DNA of 50,192 nucleotides from Rhodopila globiformis (GTDB lineage: Bacteria > Pseudomonadota > Alphaproteobacteria > Acetobacterales > Acetobacteraceae), in assembly GCF_002937115.1 (NCBI RefSeq), contig NZ_NHRY01000231.1, positions 1-50,192 of the forward strand, written 5' to 3'. Positions 25,440 through 35,366 of the stretch are shown here, one piece after another; the stretch's first letter is position 1, and each line of letters begins with the position of its first letter. The translations under genes were made by a program, and so were the position numbers. The notes below the pieces were generated by a model. That model was not told the origin of the DNA and did not search any database. It saw nothing but the letters and a program-made list of their open reading frames with translations.

Positions 25440-28400
25440 TTGTCCAACAACAAGCGTGCAAAGACGAAGCGTCACAACCTTTCCACTGCACTCATGGTTG
25501 TGGCACTGACCGGTTTCAGTCGTGCCGGATATCTCCATGCAGCCGAAACCCAGCCGCCGGCCCCGCCGGCGCAACGCACCGGGGCTGACGGCGCGCAGGC
25601 CGATCTCAGCCGGCAGATGCTGGCGCAGCAGGACCAGCTGCAACTGCAGGCCGACAGCCTGAGGCAGGCCCAGGCCGAGGGCATGCAGGCCGCCCAGACA
25701 CTCAGCGCGCAGCACGATGCGATGTTGGCGGCAGTGAAGGCGCTGGCCGAGGCGCAGGATCGGCAGGCTGCGATCCAGCGGACGCTGGACCAGGCCAGGG
25801 CCAGCATGGCTGGCACGGCGGCAGCCCAGGCCAGGCTGCAGGCGGATGCCCGGGACGCCGAGCGGCAGGGGACCGAACAGCGTGAGGCGCTCACGCTGCT
25901 GACCGCGAAGGCGATGCAGGGCGCGATGGACCTGTCCGCCCTGCAGCAACAGGCGCAGGCGGCGGACCAGCAGGTGCAGGCGGCCGAATCCAGCCTGGCC
26001 AGCGCGCGGCAGACGGCCGAGGCCGACGGCAAGGCGCTGCAGGAAGCGAAGGACGCGTTCGCGGCGCAGCAGGCCAGCGCCGAAGCGGCCGTGCAACAGG
26101 CCACCCAGGCGCGCGCAGATGCCGAGCAGGCGCTGCAGGCCGTCCGGCAGGAGGCCGATGCGGCACCCAGGGCGGCGGCGCCCGAAGACTCCCAGGGTCC
26201 GACGCAGGCCAACCTGCAGCAGGCCGATCAGGCCGGGCAGTCGGCGGCACAGGCGAACGACGCCGTCAGCCAGCGCCAGCACGACCTGGACGCGGCAAAC
26301 GACCGGCTGGCGGCGGCGACCCGGGCGCTGGCCGACGTGCAGACGCCGCAGTCCGACGCCGGCAAGGCCGTGGTGGCGGCCCAGCAACGGCTCTGGGATT
26401 CGCAGTTGCGGCTCGCCACCGCCGCGCAGGCGCGCGACGCGGCCGGCATGCAGCGCACCGCCCTGCAAGACCAGATCGGCCAGCTACAGGCGGCGCTGGA
26501 TGCCATTGCCGCCAGCCGCAGCCAGGCGCAGGCCACATGGCAGCAGGCGTGGCGGCGGTTCCGCGACGACCGGGCGCAGCTTGACCAGCTCGCGGACACG
26601 GCGAACGCCGCGACCGTCGCGCAGCAGCAGGCCGAGGCGGCGCTGCCCGACGCCACAAAGGCGGCTGACGACGCCCGGCAGAAACTGCTGGCCACGCAGA
26701 ACGACATGGCGGCCGGACTGCACGCCGTGCTGGCCGCCGCGGCGCCGCTGCAGGCGCAGCTGGTGGCGGCACGCAGCGGGCTGGAGCAGGCCATGCAGCA
26801 GCGCGCCGCCGCCCAGACCCAGCTCGACGCGATGCAGCAGCAGCTCGCCGACGCGAGGAGCCAGGCCGAGGCCGCCGGCAGGAGCCGCGATGCCATGCAG
26901 CAGGCGGCCGAGCAGGCCAAAGGCCAGTCCAACGACGCCGCGCAGCAACTGGCCGAGACGCAACGGAAACTGGAGGCCGGCACCCAGCAAATCGCCGCGC
27001 TCCAGGACCAGGCCACGGAGGCGAGGCGTGAGGTCGCCGATGCCCGGGGAAAGCTGGCGGACGAGAAGACGCAGCTCGACTCGACGCGCGGCGCGCTGGA
27101 CCAGGCCACGGCGCAGCGCTCGGACGCGCAGGATCGGCTCGCCGCGCTGCGGCAGCAGGTCGATGAAGCGGCGACCGACGCCGAGGAAGCCAATGAAACC
27201 CGCGAGGCGGTGCAGCGCCAGGCCGACCAGGCGAATGGCCAGGTCAACGATGCGGCGCGGCAACTGGCCGAGCTGCAACAGACGCTGGACACCCGCACCC
27301 GGCAGGTGGCCGCGCTGGAAACCCGGGCCAGCCAGGCGGCGCATGACGTTGCCGACGCCGAGGACAAGCTGGGCGACGAGAAGACCCAGCTGGAGCAGGC
27401 CGCCCGGCAGCGCGATGCCCTGCAGCAGCAGGTGAAATCCGTCGAGGACCAGCTGGCGCAGGCGAAGCAGCAACATGCGGCCGTCCAGGACCAGCTCGCC
27501 GCGTTGCAGCGGCAGACCGCCGATGCGAAGACCCAGGCCGACGAAGCCGGCAAGACCCGCGACGCGATGCAGCAGGCCGCTGACCGAGCGAAGAGCCAGG
27601 CCGGCAACGCCTCGCAGCACCTGGCCGCGGTGCAGCGGACGCTGGAAGACCGCATCCAGCAGGTGGCCGCGCTGGAAACCCAGGCCAACAAGGCCCAGCA
27701 CGATGTGGCCGACGCCAGCGGCACGCTGGCCGCTGACAGGACGCAGCTGGAGCAGGTCACCCAGCAGCGCGACGCCCTGCAGCGGCAACTGGCATCCGTG
27801 CAGGAGCAGCTGGACCAGGCGATCCGGCAACGCACGTCCAGCCAGAGCCAGCTGGACGCGCTGCAGCAGCAGATCGCCGATGCGAAGACCCAGGCCGACG
27901 AAGCCGGCAAGACCCGCGACGCGATGCAGCAGGCCGCCGAACAGGCGAAGAGCCAGGCCGACAGCGCCTCGCAGCACTTGGCCGCGCTGCAGCAGACGCT
28001 GGATGACCGCACCCGGCAGGTGGCCGCGCTGGAGGACCAGGCAAAGCACGCCCAGCACGACGTGGCGGATGCCGAGGGCAAGCTGTCGGACGACAAGGCG
28101 CAGCTCGACCAGGCCGTGCAGCAGCGCGACGCCCTGCAGCAGCAGCTGAAATCCGAGCAGGACCAGATCGCGCAGGCGAAGCAGCAGCAGGACAACGCCG
28201 CCGCGCAGGCCGCCGAAGCGCAGGGGAAGGCGCAGGAACTGATCAGGGCACTGCAGGTCTCGCAGCTGAAGCAGGCGGAAATGCAGAAGCAGGAGGAGAA
28301 CCTGCGGAACTGGATCTCCGCCGGCTCGGTCGCGCGCGAGAAGCTGCTGGCCGATCTGCAGGCGACGCAGCGGCAGTTGTCCGAGGCACGCGGCGAGGCC

Positions 28401-28871
28401 CAACAGGCGGTGCAGGCGGCGATCGTGCCGAACTTGCGCAACGACTTCGACAACAAGGCGTCGCAGGCGCTGGCGGGCGCGCCGGGCGTGACGATGGAGG
28501 ATAACCGGCTGATCGTGCAAGATGACGGCCTGTTCATCCCGGGCACCATCGCCATCAGCACCACCGGACGGCAGACGCTGCAGCAGATCGCCGACACGGT
28601 GAAAGCCGCCACCGCGTCGCTGCCGCCCGATACGGCCTGGATGCTGCTGGTGGGGGGCCATGCCGACAAGGTGCCCGGGCGCATCCCCAACCTTGACCTG
28701 TCCGCCGCGCGCGCCATTACCGTGGTGAAGGCGCTGGAGGCGGCCGGCGTGCCGCGGGACCATCTGGTCGCGGCCGGCTTCGGCGACAGCCTGCCGATCG
28801 ATCCGGGCGACACGCCGGCCGCCTACGCGAAGAACCGCCGGGTGGAATTCGAGATCATGCAGCGATCGTAG
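25440..28871 (+). CDS. Giant coiled-coil envelope protein with C-terminal OmpA-like domain
   Basis: A 1143-residue protein. A basic N-terminus plus hydrophobic segment (about residues 16-34) forms a signal or membrane anchor. Residues about 45-980 are almost pure Gln/Ala/Asp-rich coiled coil. The C-terminal ~140 residues form an OmpA/MotB-type peptidoglycan-binding domain, with LVGGHAD, then NLDLSAARAITVVKALEAAGV, GFGDSLPID and NRRVEFEI. The centre has exact 119-residue repeats. The start is TTG 25440, preceded by GTGGGAAA; the first ATG (25494) would remove the basic n-region. The architecture suggests a long rod linking the inner membrane or periplasm to peptidoglycan. No TolQ/MotA-type partner gene is adjacent. 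It is not assignable to a characterised protein. Confidence 0.85.
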   Translation: MSNNKRAKTKRHNLSTALMVVALTGFSRAGYLHAAETQPPAPPAQRTGADGAQADLSRQMLAQQDQLQLQADSLRQAQAEGMQAAQTLSAQHDAMLAAVKALAEAQDRQAAIQRTLDQARASMAGTAAAQARLQADARDAERQGTEQREALTLLTAKAMQGAMDLSALQQQAQAADQQVQAAESSLASARQTAEADGKALQEAKDAFAAQQASAEAAVQQATQARADAEQALQAVRQEADAAPRAAAPEDSQGPTQANLQQADQAGQSAAQANDAVSQRQHDLDAANDRLAAATRALADVQTPQSDAGKAVVAAQQRLWDSQLRLATAAQARDAAGMQRTALQDQIGQLQAALDAIAASRSQAQATWQQAWRRFRDDRAQLDQLADTANAATVAQQQAEAALPDATKAADDARQKLLATQNDMAAGLHAVLAAAAPLQAQLVAARSGLEQAMQQRAAAQTQLDAMQQQLADARSQAEAAGRSRDAMQQAAEQAKGQSNDAAQQLAETQRKLEAGTQQIAALQDQATEARREVADARGKLADEKTQLDSTRGALDQATAQRSDAQDRLAALRQQVDEAATDAEEANETREAVQRQADQANGQVNDAARQLAELQQTLDTRTRQVAALETRASQAAHDVADAEDKLGDEKTQLEQAARQRDALQQQVKSVEDQLAQAKQQHAAVQDQLAALQRQTADAKTQADEAGKTRDAMQQAADRAKSQAGNASQHLAAVQRTLEDRIQQVAALETQANKAQHDVADASGTLAADRTQLEQVTQQRDALQRQLASVQEQLDQAIRQRTSSQSQLDALQQQIADAKTQADEAGKTRDAMQQAAEQAKSQADSASQHLAALQQTLDDRTRQVAALEDQAKHAQHDVADAEGKLSDDKAQLDQAVQQRDALQQQLKSEQDQIAQAKQQQDNAAAQAAEAQGKAQELIRALQVSQLKQAEMQKQEENLRNWISAGSVAREKLLADLQATQRQLSEARGEAQQAVQAAIVPNLRNDFDNKASQALAGAPGVTMEDNRLIVQDDGLFIPGTIAISTTGRQTLQQIADTVKAATASLPPDTAWMLLVGGHADKVPGRIPNLDLSAARAITVVKALEAAGVPRDHLVAAGFGDSLPIDPGDTPAAYAKNRRVEFEIMQRS
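27159..28229 (+). repeat. 357-bp intragenic tandem repeats (119 residues each)
   Basis: Three in-register units start at 27159, 27516 and 27873, exactly 357 bp apart, with a shorter, more diverged unit before them (26844-27158, 105 residues). The marker DAKTQADEAGKTRDAMQQAA occurs at the same position in the last two units, and the DNA there is nearly identical. The units lie inside the coiled-coil gene. Confidence 0.9.
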
Positions 28872-29224
28872 GGGCCGTCAGGGGATAATCGCGCCATTGG
28901 GTGCAGGGCACCGGCCGCTCCCCGTCATGGTCCGCGAAGGCGGACCATCCACGCCTTGCGATGCCGATCGCGGCAAAGGCGTGGATGATGGGCCTGCGCC
29001 CGCCATGACGGCATCGTGCAGCCGGGCTCTTCATGAATGCGCCACATGCCGCGGTTATTCCCGGACATGCCGTTAGCGGCTTCCGCCGCCGGGAGCGTCC
29101 ATGGCTTCAGGCGGCGGGGGTTTGGGCAGGGGCAACGTAACAACTTGGATTATGGCCGATCCTGTGGCATGGTCCGGCGCGCGGCGGCCGGTTGGCGGGT
29201 TTTCCCCGCCTCAGCCAGGCCCGG
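28872..29224. other. Intergenic region with family B repeat, upstream of tRNA-Thr
   Basis: It contains the family B palindrome (28923-29010) and the presumed tRNA promoter. No protein gene is seen. Confidence 0.5.
28923..29010. repeat. Family B intergenic palindrome, copy 2 (four-way junction)
   Basis: The outer CGTCATGG (28923-28930) pairs with CCATGACG (29003-29010). Internal arms are GGTCCGC-GAAG-GCGGACC, a central CATCCACGCCTT...AAAGGCGTGGATG arm, and GGGC-CTGC-GCCC. It lies 51 bp after the coiled-coil gene stop. Confidence 0.85.
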
Positions 29225-29299
29225 GCCGGGTTAGCACAGCGGTAGTGCAGCGGTTTTGTAAACCGAAGGTCGGGGGTTCAAATCCCTCACCCGGCACCA
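29225..29299 (+). tRNA. tRNA-Thr (anticodon UGU)
   Basis: It folds as a full cloverleaf of 75 nt including the encoded CCA. The acceptor GCCGGGT/ACCCGGC is perfect; the D-stem is GCAC/GTGC with a 7-base loop; the anticodon loop TTTGTAA has anticodon TGT at 29257-29259; the T-arm is GGGGG-TTCAAAT-CCCTC. U8, A9 and A73 are present. It reads ACA (and probably other ACN) codons. One oddity is a G27-A43 mismatch at the top of the anticodon stem. Confidence 0.95.
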
Positions 29300-29456
29300 G
29301 CCGCTTGAGGGGCACCCACCACCTCCGCACAGGAATTATGGCATGTTGGTGGTTCGCGGACGGACACGGCGGCGTTTGTTGCAGGCGTCCTGCCTGATGA
29401 ACGTCCCCATCACCCGCGCGCCGGCGCCAACCTGCCGAGGTCCCGTGCGCCCGCTA

Positions 29457-30253
29457 TCACGCCTCGGTCTCGGTCTCCAGCCGCCCGCGCCGGCGGCGGC
29501 CGATGGCGAGTTCCGTCACCACACCGTGCAGCGTGCGCAGTTCCTGCTCGGTCACCTCGCCGCGCTGGAACAGGTGCCGCAGGTTACGCACCATGCCCGG
29601 CCGCTTCGGCAGGTTGCGCAGAAAGCCGCAGGCGTCGAGCTGGTCCACCAGGTGGGTCAGGAAATTGTCCAGCCGGCCCTTGGTCGCCACCTGACTTTCG
29701 TTGGTCATCAGCCGCCGTGGCACCGTGTCGTCGGCGGCGGTCCACCACTCGTACGCCATCACCATCACCGCCTGCGCCAGGTTCAGCGACATGAAGGCCG
29801 GGTTGAGCGGGAAGCGCACCAGCGCGTCGGCCTCGGCCATGTCGTCGTTGTCCAGCCCGGCGCGCTCCGGCCCGAACAGCAGGCCGGCGCGCAGGTCGCG
29901 GGCGCAGATTTGCCGCAGTTCCGCCACCGCGCCGCGGGCGGTCAGCACCGGCTTGACGATGTGCCGCGGCCGCGGGCAGGTGGCGAAGACGTGGTGCAGG
30001 TCCGCCACCGCGTCGGCCACCGTCGGATGCACCGTCGCCGCGTCCAGGATGCGATCGGCGCCGGATGAGTTCCGCCACGCCTTCTCCTGCGGCCAGCCGT
30101 CACGCGGCGCCACCAGGCGCAGGTGGAACAGCCCGCCGTTCGCCATGGCCCGCGCGCAAGCGCCGATATTGTCGGCCAATTGAGGCCGCACCAGCACGAC
30201 CACCGGGCTGTTGCCGATGGGCCGCAGATCGGCGCCGCCGTCCCGCCCGGTCA

Positions 30254-30254
<1 letters not shown>
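29457..30254 (-). CDS. trmJ: TrmJ-type tRNA 2'-O-methyltransferase (SpoU family)
   Basis: A 265-residue SPOUT methyltransferase, probably modifying the ribose at tRNA position 32 using S-adenosylmethionine. The N-terminal motif 1 (LVRPQLADNIGACARAMAN) and the knot motifs LLFGPERAGLDNDD and MSLNLAQAVMVMAYEWW match TrmJ. A C-terminal helical extension (about 170-265) is typical of TrmJ. The start overlaps the cysS stop by one base (TGATG), so translation is coupled. The linkage of cysS, a tRNA modification enzyme and tRNA-Thr in one locus makes sense for translation functions. Confidence 0.9.
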
Positions 30255-31603
<1,349 letters not shown>

Positions 31604-31739
31604 CGATGGGCTGTCCCCTCGTTCGGCCGGCGCTTTCTCCAGGAAACCGGCGGCGGACGCAACGCAAACAATCGGAATTCATTGACTCCACGATACGCTG
31701 GCGGTACTGCGGAGACGCGCTACTGAGAACTGCTTGCAA

Positions 31740-33002
31740 ATGATCGGATCGATTGTGACTCCCGGGGCAACTTTGCGCACCGGAACCCGCCTCGCCCGTT
31801 TCCTGGCGGTCTTCGGCCCTGGCCTCGTGGTCATGCTGGCGGACACCGACGTCGGCAGCGTCATCACCGCGGGGCAGAGTGGGGTGCAGTGGGGCTATCG
31901 CCTGCTGCTGCTGCAACTGCTGCTGGTGCCGATCCTGTATGTGGTGCAGGAACTGACGGTGCGGCTGGCGATTTTCACCGGCCGCGGCCATGGCGAGCTG
32001 ATCCGCAGCACCTTTGGCCCCGCCTGGGCCTGGATCTCCGCCGCCGGCCTCGGCGTCGCCACCATCGGCGCCCTGCTGACCGAGTTCTCCGGCGTCGCCG
32101 GCGTCGGCGAGTTGTATGGCCTGCCTCGCCTGGTGTCGCTGCCGATCGCCGCCATCGGGCTGCTGGCGGTGGTGGCCACCGGGTCGTACCGGCGGGTGGA
32201 GCGGGTCGCCATCGCCGTCGGGCTGTTCGAGCTGGCGTTCTTCTTCGTCGCCTGGGTGGCGCATCCGAACCTGTCCGAGATGCTGACCGGCTCGGTCAGC
32301 ATCCCCTACCGCGACCCGAACTACCTGTACCTGTCGGCGGCGAACATCGGCGCGGTGATCATGCCGTGGATGATTTTCTACCAGCAGTCGGCAGTTGCGG
32401 ACAAAGGCCTGACGCCCGAGCACCTGACCGCGGCGCGGTGGGACACCGCCATCGGCGCGCTGCTGACCCAGCTGATCATGGTGGCAGTGCTGATCGCCTG
32501 CGCCGCCACCATCGGCCACGGCCGGCCGCGGGCCAGCCTGGATTCCGTCGGCGATATGGCGCAGGCGCTGACGCCGTTCCTGGGCACCGCGACGGGGAAC
32601 CTGGTGTTCGGCCTGGGCGTGCTGGGCGCCGGCATGGTGGCGGCGATCGTGGTGTCGCTGGCCCTCGCCTGGGGCCTGGGCGAGGTGACCGGATACCGCC
32701 ATTCGCTGGAGATGCATCCGCTGAAGGCGCGCTGGTTCTACGGGGTCTATGCGGTTTGCGTGATCGTCGGCGCCAGCGTGGTGGCGGTGGCGCCGGACCT
32801 GGTGTCGCTGAACGTCGCCGTGCAGGTGATGAATGCGCTGATGCTGCCGCTGGTACTGGGGTTCCTGATCGCGCTGGCGGTCAGGGCGCTGCCGCGGGCG
32901 TACCGGCTACAGGGGTGGTACCTGTGGCTGGTCGTCGGCGTTGCAATGGTGACCTGCGCGCTGGGGGTGTTCGGCGGGCTGTCCGGGGCGGGGCTGGTGT
33001 AG
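31740..33002 (+). CDS. Nramp-family metal transporter with atypical metal-site motifs
   Basis: A 420-residue polytopic membrane protein with about 11 hydrophobic helices of the Nramp/MntH (LeuT-fold) family. Helix 1 reads GPGLVVMLADTDVGSVITAGQSG, so the canonical DPGN site is DVGS: Asp and Gly kept, Pro and Asn changed. Helix 6 has MPW where classical members have MPH, so the Met is kept and the His replaced. Family members use these helices to bind Mn2+ or Fe2+, so specificity here may be altered, for example towards other divalent ions. The frame opens at TTG 31734, but ATG 31740 is preferred; no strong ribosome-binding site is seen. It is divergent from cysS. Confidence 0.85.
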   Translation: MIGSIVTPGATLRTGTRLARFLAVFGPGLVVMLADTDVGSVITAGQSGVQWGYRLLLLQLLLVPILYVVQELTVRLAIFTGRGHGELIRSTFGPAWAWISAAGLGVATIGALLTEFSGVAGVGELYGLPRLVSLPIAAIGLLAVVATGSYRRVERVAIAVGLFELAFFFVAWVAHPNLSEMLTGSVSIPYRDPNYLYLSAANIGAVIMPWMIFYQQSAVADKGLTPEHLTAARWDTAIGALLTQLIMVAVLIACAATIGHGRPRASLDSVGDMAQALTPFLGTATGNLVFGLGVLGAGMVAAIVVSLALAWGLGEVTGYRHSLEMHPLKARWFYGVYAVCVIVGASVVAVAPDLVSLNVAVQVMNALMLPLVLGFLIALAVRALPRAYRLQGWYLWLVVGVAMVTCALGVFGGLSGAGLV

Positions 33003-33202
33003 CCCGCGCCGCGCCGCTGTAACGAATCCGCGCCGCGCCGGGCGCGCCGACTGGCTGCGCGCCGGCCGTCCCGGCTGACGCATTGGCGTGAAAACAATGA
33101 ACGCCGGCAAACCGCGCGTTCATGCGCCCGTTAAGAGCGCGCGACTGCTCCCGCGAGCGGATCGGGACAGAAAGGGCGGAACCAGGAAAAAGGATTTGCG
33201 CA

Positions 33203-33499
33203 ATGCTCCACAGGACATATGCGTTTGCCTTGGCGGCGGCGCTGGCCATGGCACCCGCGGCGGCCGCGATGGCGCAGAAGACCGGCGGGGCCGGCGGCAT
33301 GGGCGACTCCGCCGCCGCCGGCAAGGGAACCTCGTCGGGGCCGGGCGCCGGCGCCGTTGGCCCGGCCAGCCGGCATTCGTCGGTCGATCCGACGCGGCCA
33401 TCCACGGGCATTCCGAAGAGCGGCCAGAAATCGACAGGGTCGCAGGCAATGGGCACCCATTCCGCCGGAAGCGGCGCGCAGGGCGCAGCGGGCAAGTAG
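33203..33499 (+). CDS. Small secreted Gly/Ser-rich hypothetical protein
   Basis: A 98-residue protein: a signal peptide (MLHRTYAFALAAALAMAPAAAAMA, likely cut before QK) and a low-complexity Gly/Ser/Ala mature part with no cysteines and no recognised domain. ATG 33203 follows AAGGA at suitable spacing, which supports translation. It is a common type of small periplasmic protein in alphaproteobacteria; the function is unknown. Confidence 0.65.
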   Translation: MLHRTYAFALAAALAMAPAAAAMAQKTGGAGGMGDSAAAGKGTSSGPGAGAVGPASRHSSVDPTRPSTGIPKSGQKSTGSQAMGTHSAGSGAQGAAGK

Positions 33500-33558
33500 G
33501 AGCCGCGAACGACAACAGACCGCAGGCCGGTTGGGACAGGGCGACGGCCTGCCTTCAT

Positions 33559-33596
33559 CGTCATGGCCCGGCTCGTCCGCTGACGCGGTGACATAA
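33559..33596. repeat. Degenerate CGTCATGG element (type C), copy 1
   Basis: It begins CGTCATGGCCCGGCTCGTCC and ends GGTGACATA. The same arrangement recurs at 40234-40270. In both places it precedes a complete family A or B palindrome by about 30 bp. Confidence 0.6.
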
Positions 33597-33624
33597 AGAG
33601 GCCGGGCCGGGTCCATTGCCTCAC

Positions 33625-33669
33625 CGTCATGGCCGGGCGTGTCCCGGCCATGACGATAGGGAGACGACC
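33625..33669. repeat. Family A intergenic palindrome, copy 4 (short form)
   Basis: CGTCATGGCCGGG, GTGT-containing loop, CCCGGCCATGACG, then the tail ATAGGGAGACGACC. It is the closest match to the reconstructed target of the MITE-like element. Confidence 0.85.
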
Positions 33670-33828
33670 AGGCCCTGTTCCCGATCCCGCGGCCTGCCGT
33701 AACGTATCGAAACCCGCCGGCCGCGTTGGAACTTGTGTTTTGCCAACCGGTCGCATCCCGGGGTGGAATTATCCGCTTTGATGGTCATCTTAGGACACAT
33801 CGCCGATGTGGACCGGGAGAATGGGACA

Positions 33829-34260
33829 ATGACCTGGACGCGGATAACCGACCCCGAGAAGGTGGGAGCCTGCCTGCCCGCCTGGTTCGCCGGCCGCATG
33901 GTTGGGCTGCGTGGCTCGTTCGGGCTGCTGCTGACCACCGGCGACGTGATCCGGGTGACCTCGGTCGCCGCGGCGCACCTGTCGTCCGACGGGATCGTCC
34001 TGCTCGACGTGCTGCTGGACGTGGCGGGCGTGCCGGTTGGCGTGGACCTGGCCTGGAAGGCGAAGCACTACCTCGGCTCGCCGGTGCCGGGGGCGACGAT
34101 CGCCACGGTCAACCTCGCCCACATCGTCGCGGCGGTGGAGTTCACCATGGCCGAGATGGCGGTGCAGACCGGCGATCCGGCGGCGCCCTATGGCGACGAG
34201 ATCGACGACAGCCCGCCGCCGGCGACGCCCGAGGCGGTGTCGCAGAACACGACGTCCTGA
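33829..34260 (+). CDS. Hypothetical protein
   Basis: A 143-residue protein without a recognised domain and without a signal peptide or membrane helix. It has mixed hydrophobic strands (GLLLTTGDVIRVTSVAAAHLSSDGIVLLDVLLD) and an acidic/Pro-rich C-terminal tail. ATG 33829 follows GGGAGA at nine bases; the open frame extends to 33733. It ends five bases before the convergent acoC stop. It could be a small cytosolic β-barrel-like protein, but this is only a guess. Confidence 0.6.
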   Translation: MTWTRITDPEKVGACLPAWFAGRMVGLRGSFGLLLTTGDVIRVTSVAAAHLSSDGIVLLDVLLDVAGVPVGVDLAWKAKHYLGSPVPGATIATVNLAHIVAAVEFTMAEMAVQTGDPAAPYGDEIDDSPPPATPEAVSQNTTS

Positions 34261-34265
34261 CCCGT

Positions 34266-35366
34266 TCAGGCGGCGATGAACCGCCTGATCAGGTCGTTCA
34301 CCGCGCCGGCCTTTTCCATGTGCGGCAGGTGGCCGGCGTGCTCCACGACATGAACCGGCACGCGCGCGGCCAGGGCGTGCGTCTCCGGGACAATCCGGTC
34401 GTCCGCGCCCCAGATCAGTTGCACCGCCATGGCCAGCCCCGCCACCGAGGCGGTTATGTCGACTGCCTGATGCCCGCCGGGGAACCAGGCGTGTGCGATC
34501 GTCTCCAGCGCCGCGGTGGCGCCGTCGATGCGCTTGTTGCGCAGCATGTCCTCGACCATCGTGCGGCTGACCAGGGCGGGGTCGCGCACCAGCAGCCGCA
34601 GCACGGCTTCCGCGTCCTTGCGCCGCGTTGCCCGGACGAAACCGTCGATGAACGTGGCGTTGATCTCCGGCCCCAGGCCGGCCGGTGCGATCAGCGTCAG
34701 CGTCGCCGCCCGGTCCGGCCGGCGGGCCGCCACCGCCGCGGCCACCGCGCCGCCCATGGAGTGGCCAATCAGGTGCGCCCGGTCGATATCCAGCGTGGCC
34801 AGGGCGGCCTCGACCGCATCGGCCAGCGCATCGAGCGTGCCGGCGCCGACATCCTTGGTCGATCCGCCGTGCCCCGGCAGTTCCAGCGCGATGGTGCGGT
34901 GGCGGTCAGCCAGGGCGGGCTGCGTGAACATCCAGGTGTTCAAGTCGGCGCCGAAACCATGTAGCATCACCACCGGCACGCCGGCGCCGCGTTCCAGGTA
35001 GCGCAGGCTTCGGCCGCCGATGTCGACCGTGCGCGGGCCGGCCTCGGCCTCCGCCATTGTTTCCTCGGACGGTTCCGGAACGACGAAGCCGGCAATGAAG
35101 GCGTCGACCTCCGCCGCCGGGGTGGTTTCCGGCGCAACCACCGCCAGCAGGGCGCCGATGGGCAGGGTGGTGTCCTCCGGGGCGACGATGCGCGTCAGGG
35201 TGCCGTCCTCCTCGGCTTCCAGCACGTTGGTGATTTTCGAGGTTTCGATTTCCAGCAGTTCCTCGCCCTTGGCGAAGGCGCCGCCCTGCGGCTTGAGCCA
35301 TTGCACGACCTTGCCCTCGGTCATGGTCAGGCCCCACTTGGGCATGGTGATCGGGGTGATGCTCAT
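34266..35366 (-). CDS. acoC: AcoC-like lipoyl / α/β-hydrolase E2 component
   Basis: A 366-residue protein joining an N-terminal lipoyl domain (lipoyl-Lys44 in EIETSKITN) to an α/β-hydrolase domain from about residue 115: oxyanion HGFGAD, nucleophile Ser203 in GHSMGG, Asp in WGADDRIVP, His in HAGHLPH. This architecture is that of the acetoin dehydrogenase E2 (dihydrolipoyllysine acetyltransferase), which passes the acetyl unit from E1 to CoA. There is no classical E1/E3-binding domain or 2-oxoacid-dehydrogenase catalytic domain. The start overlaps the acoB stop by ATGA. It is last gene of the aliB-badH-acoABC operon. No E3 (lipoamide dehydrogenase) gene is present here. Confidence 0.92.
   Translation of the reverse strand: MSITPITMPKWGLTMTEGKVVQWLKPQGGAFAKGEELLEIETSKITNVLEAEEDGTLTRIVAPEDTTLPIGALLAVVAPETTPAAEVDAFIAGFVVPEPSEETMAEAEAGPRTVDIGGRSLRYLERGAGVPVVMLHGFGADLNTWMFTQPALADRHRTIALELPGHGGSTKDVGAGTLDALADAVEAALATLDIDRAHLIGHSMGGAVAAAVAARRPDRAATLTLIAPAGLGPEINATFIDGFVRATRRKDAEAVLRLLVRDPALVSRTMVEDMLRNKRIDGATAALETIAHAWFPGGHQAVDITASVAGLAMAVQLIWGADDRIVPETHALAARVPVHVVEHAGHLPHMEKAGAVNDLIRRFIAA

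Larger units (their letters stand above)
33500..33828. other. Intergenic region with two palindromic repeats
   Basis: It contains a half-type element (33559-33596) followed by a family A palindrome (33625-33669). No gene is seen; the frame opening at 33733 upstream of the next gene is not supported by a ribosome-binding site. Confidence 0.5.
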
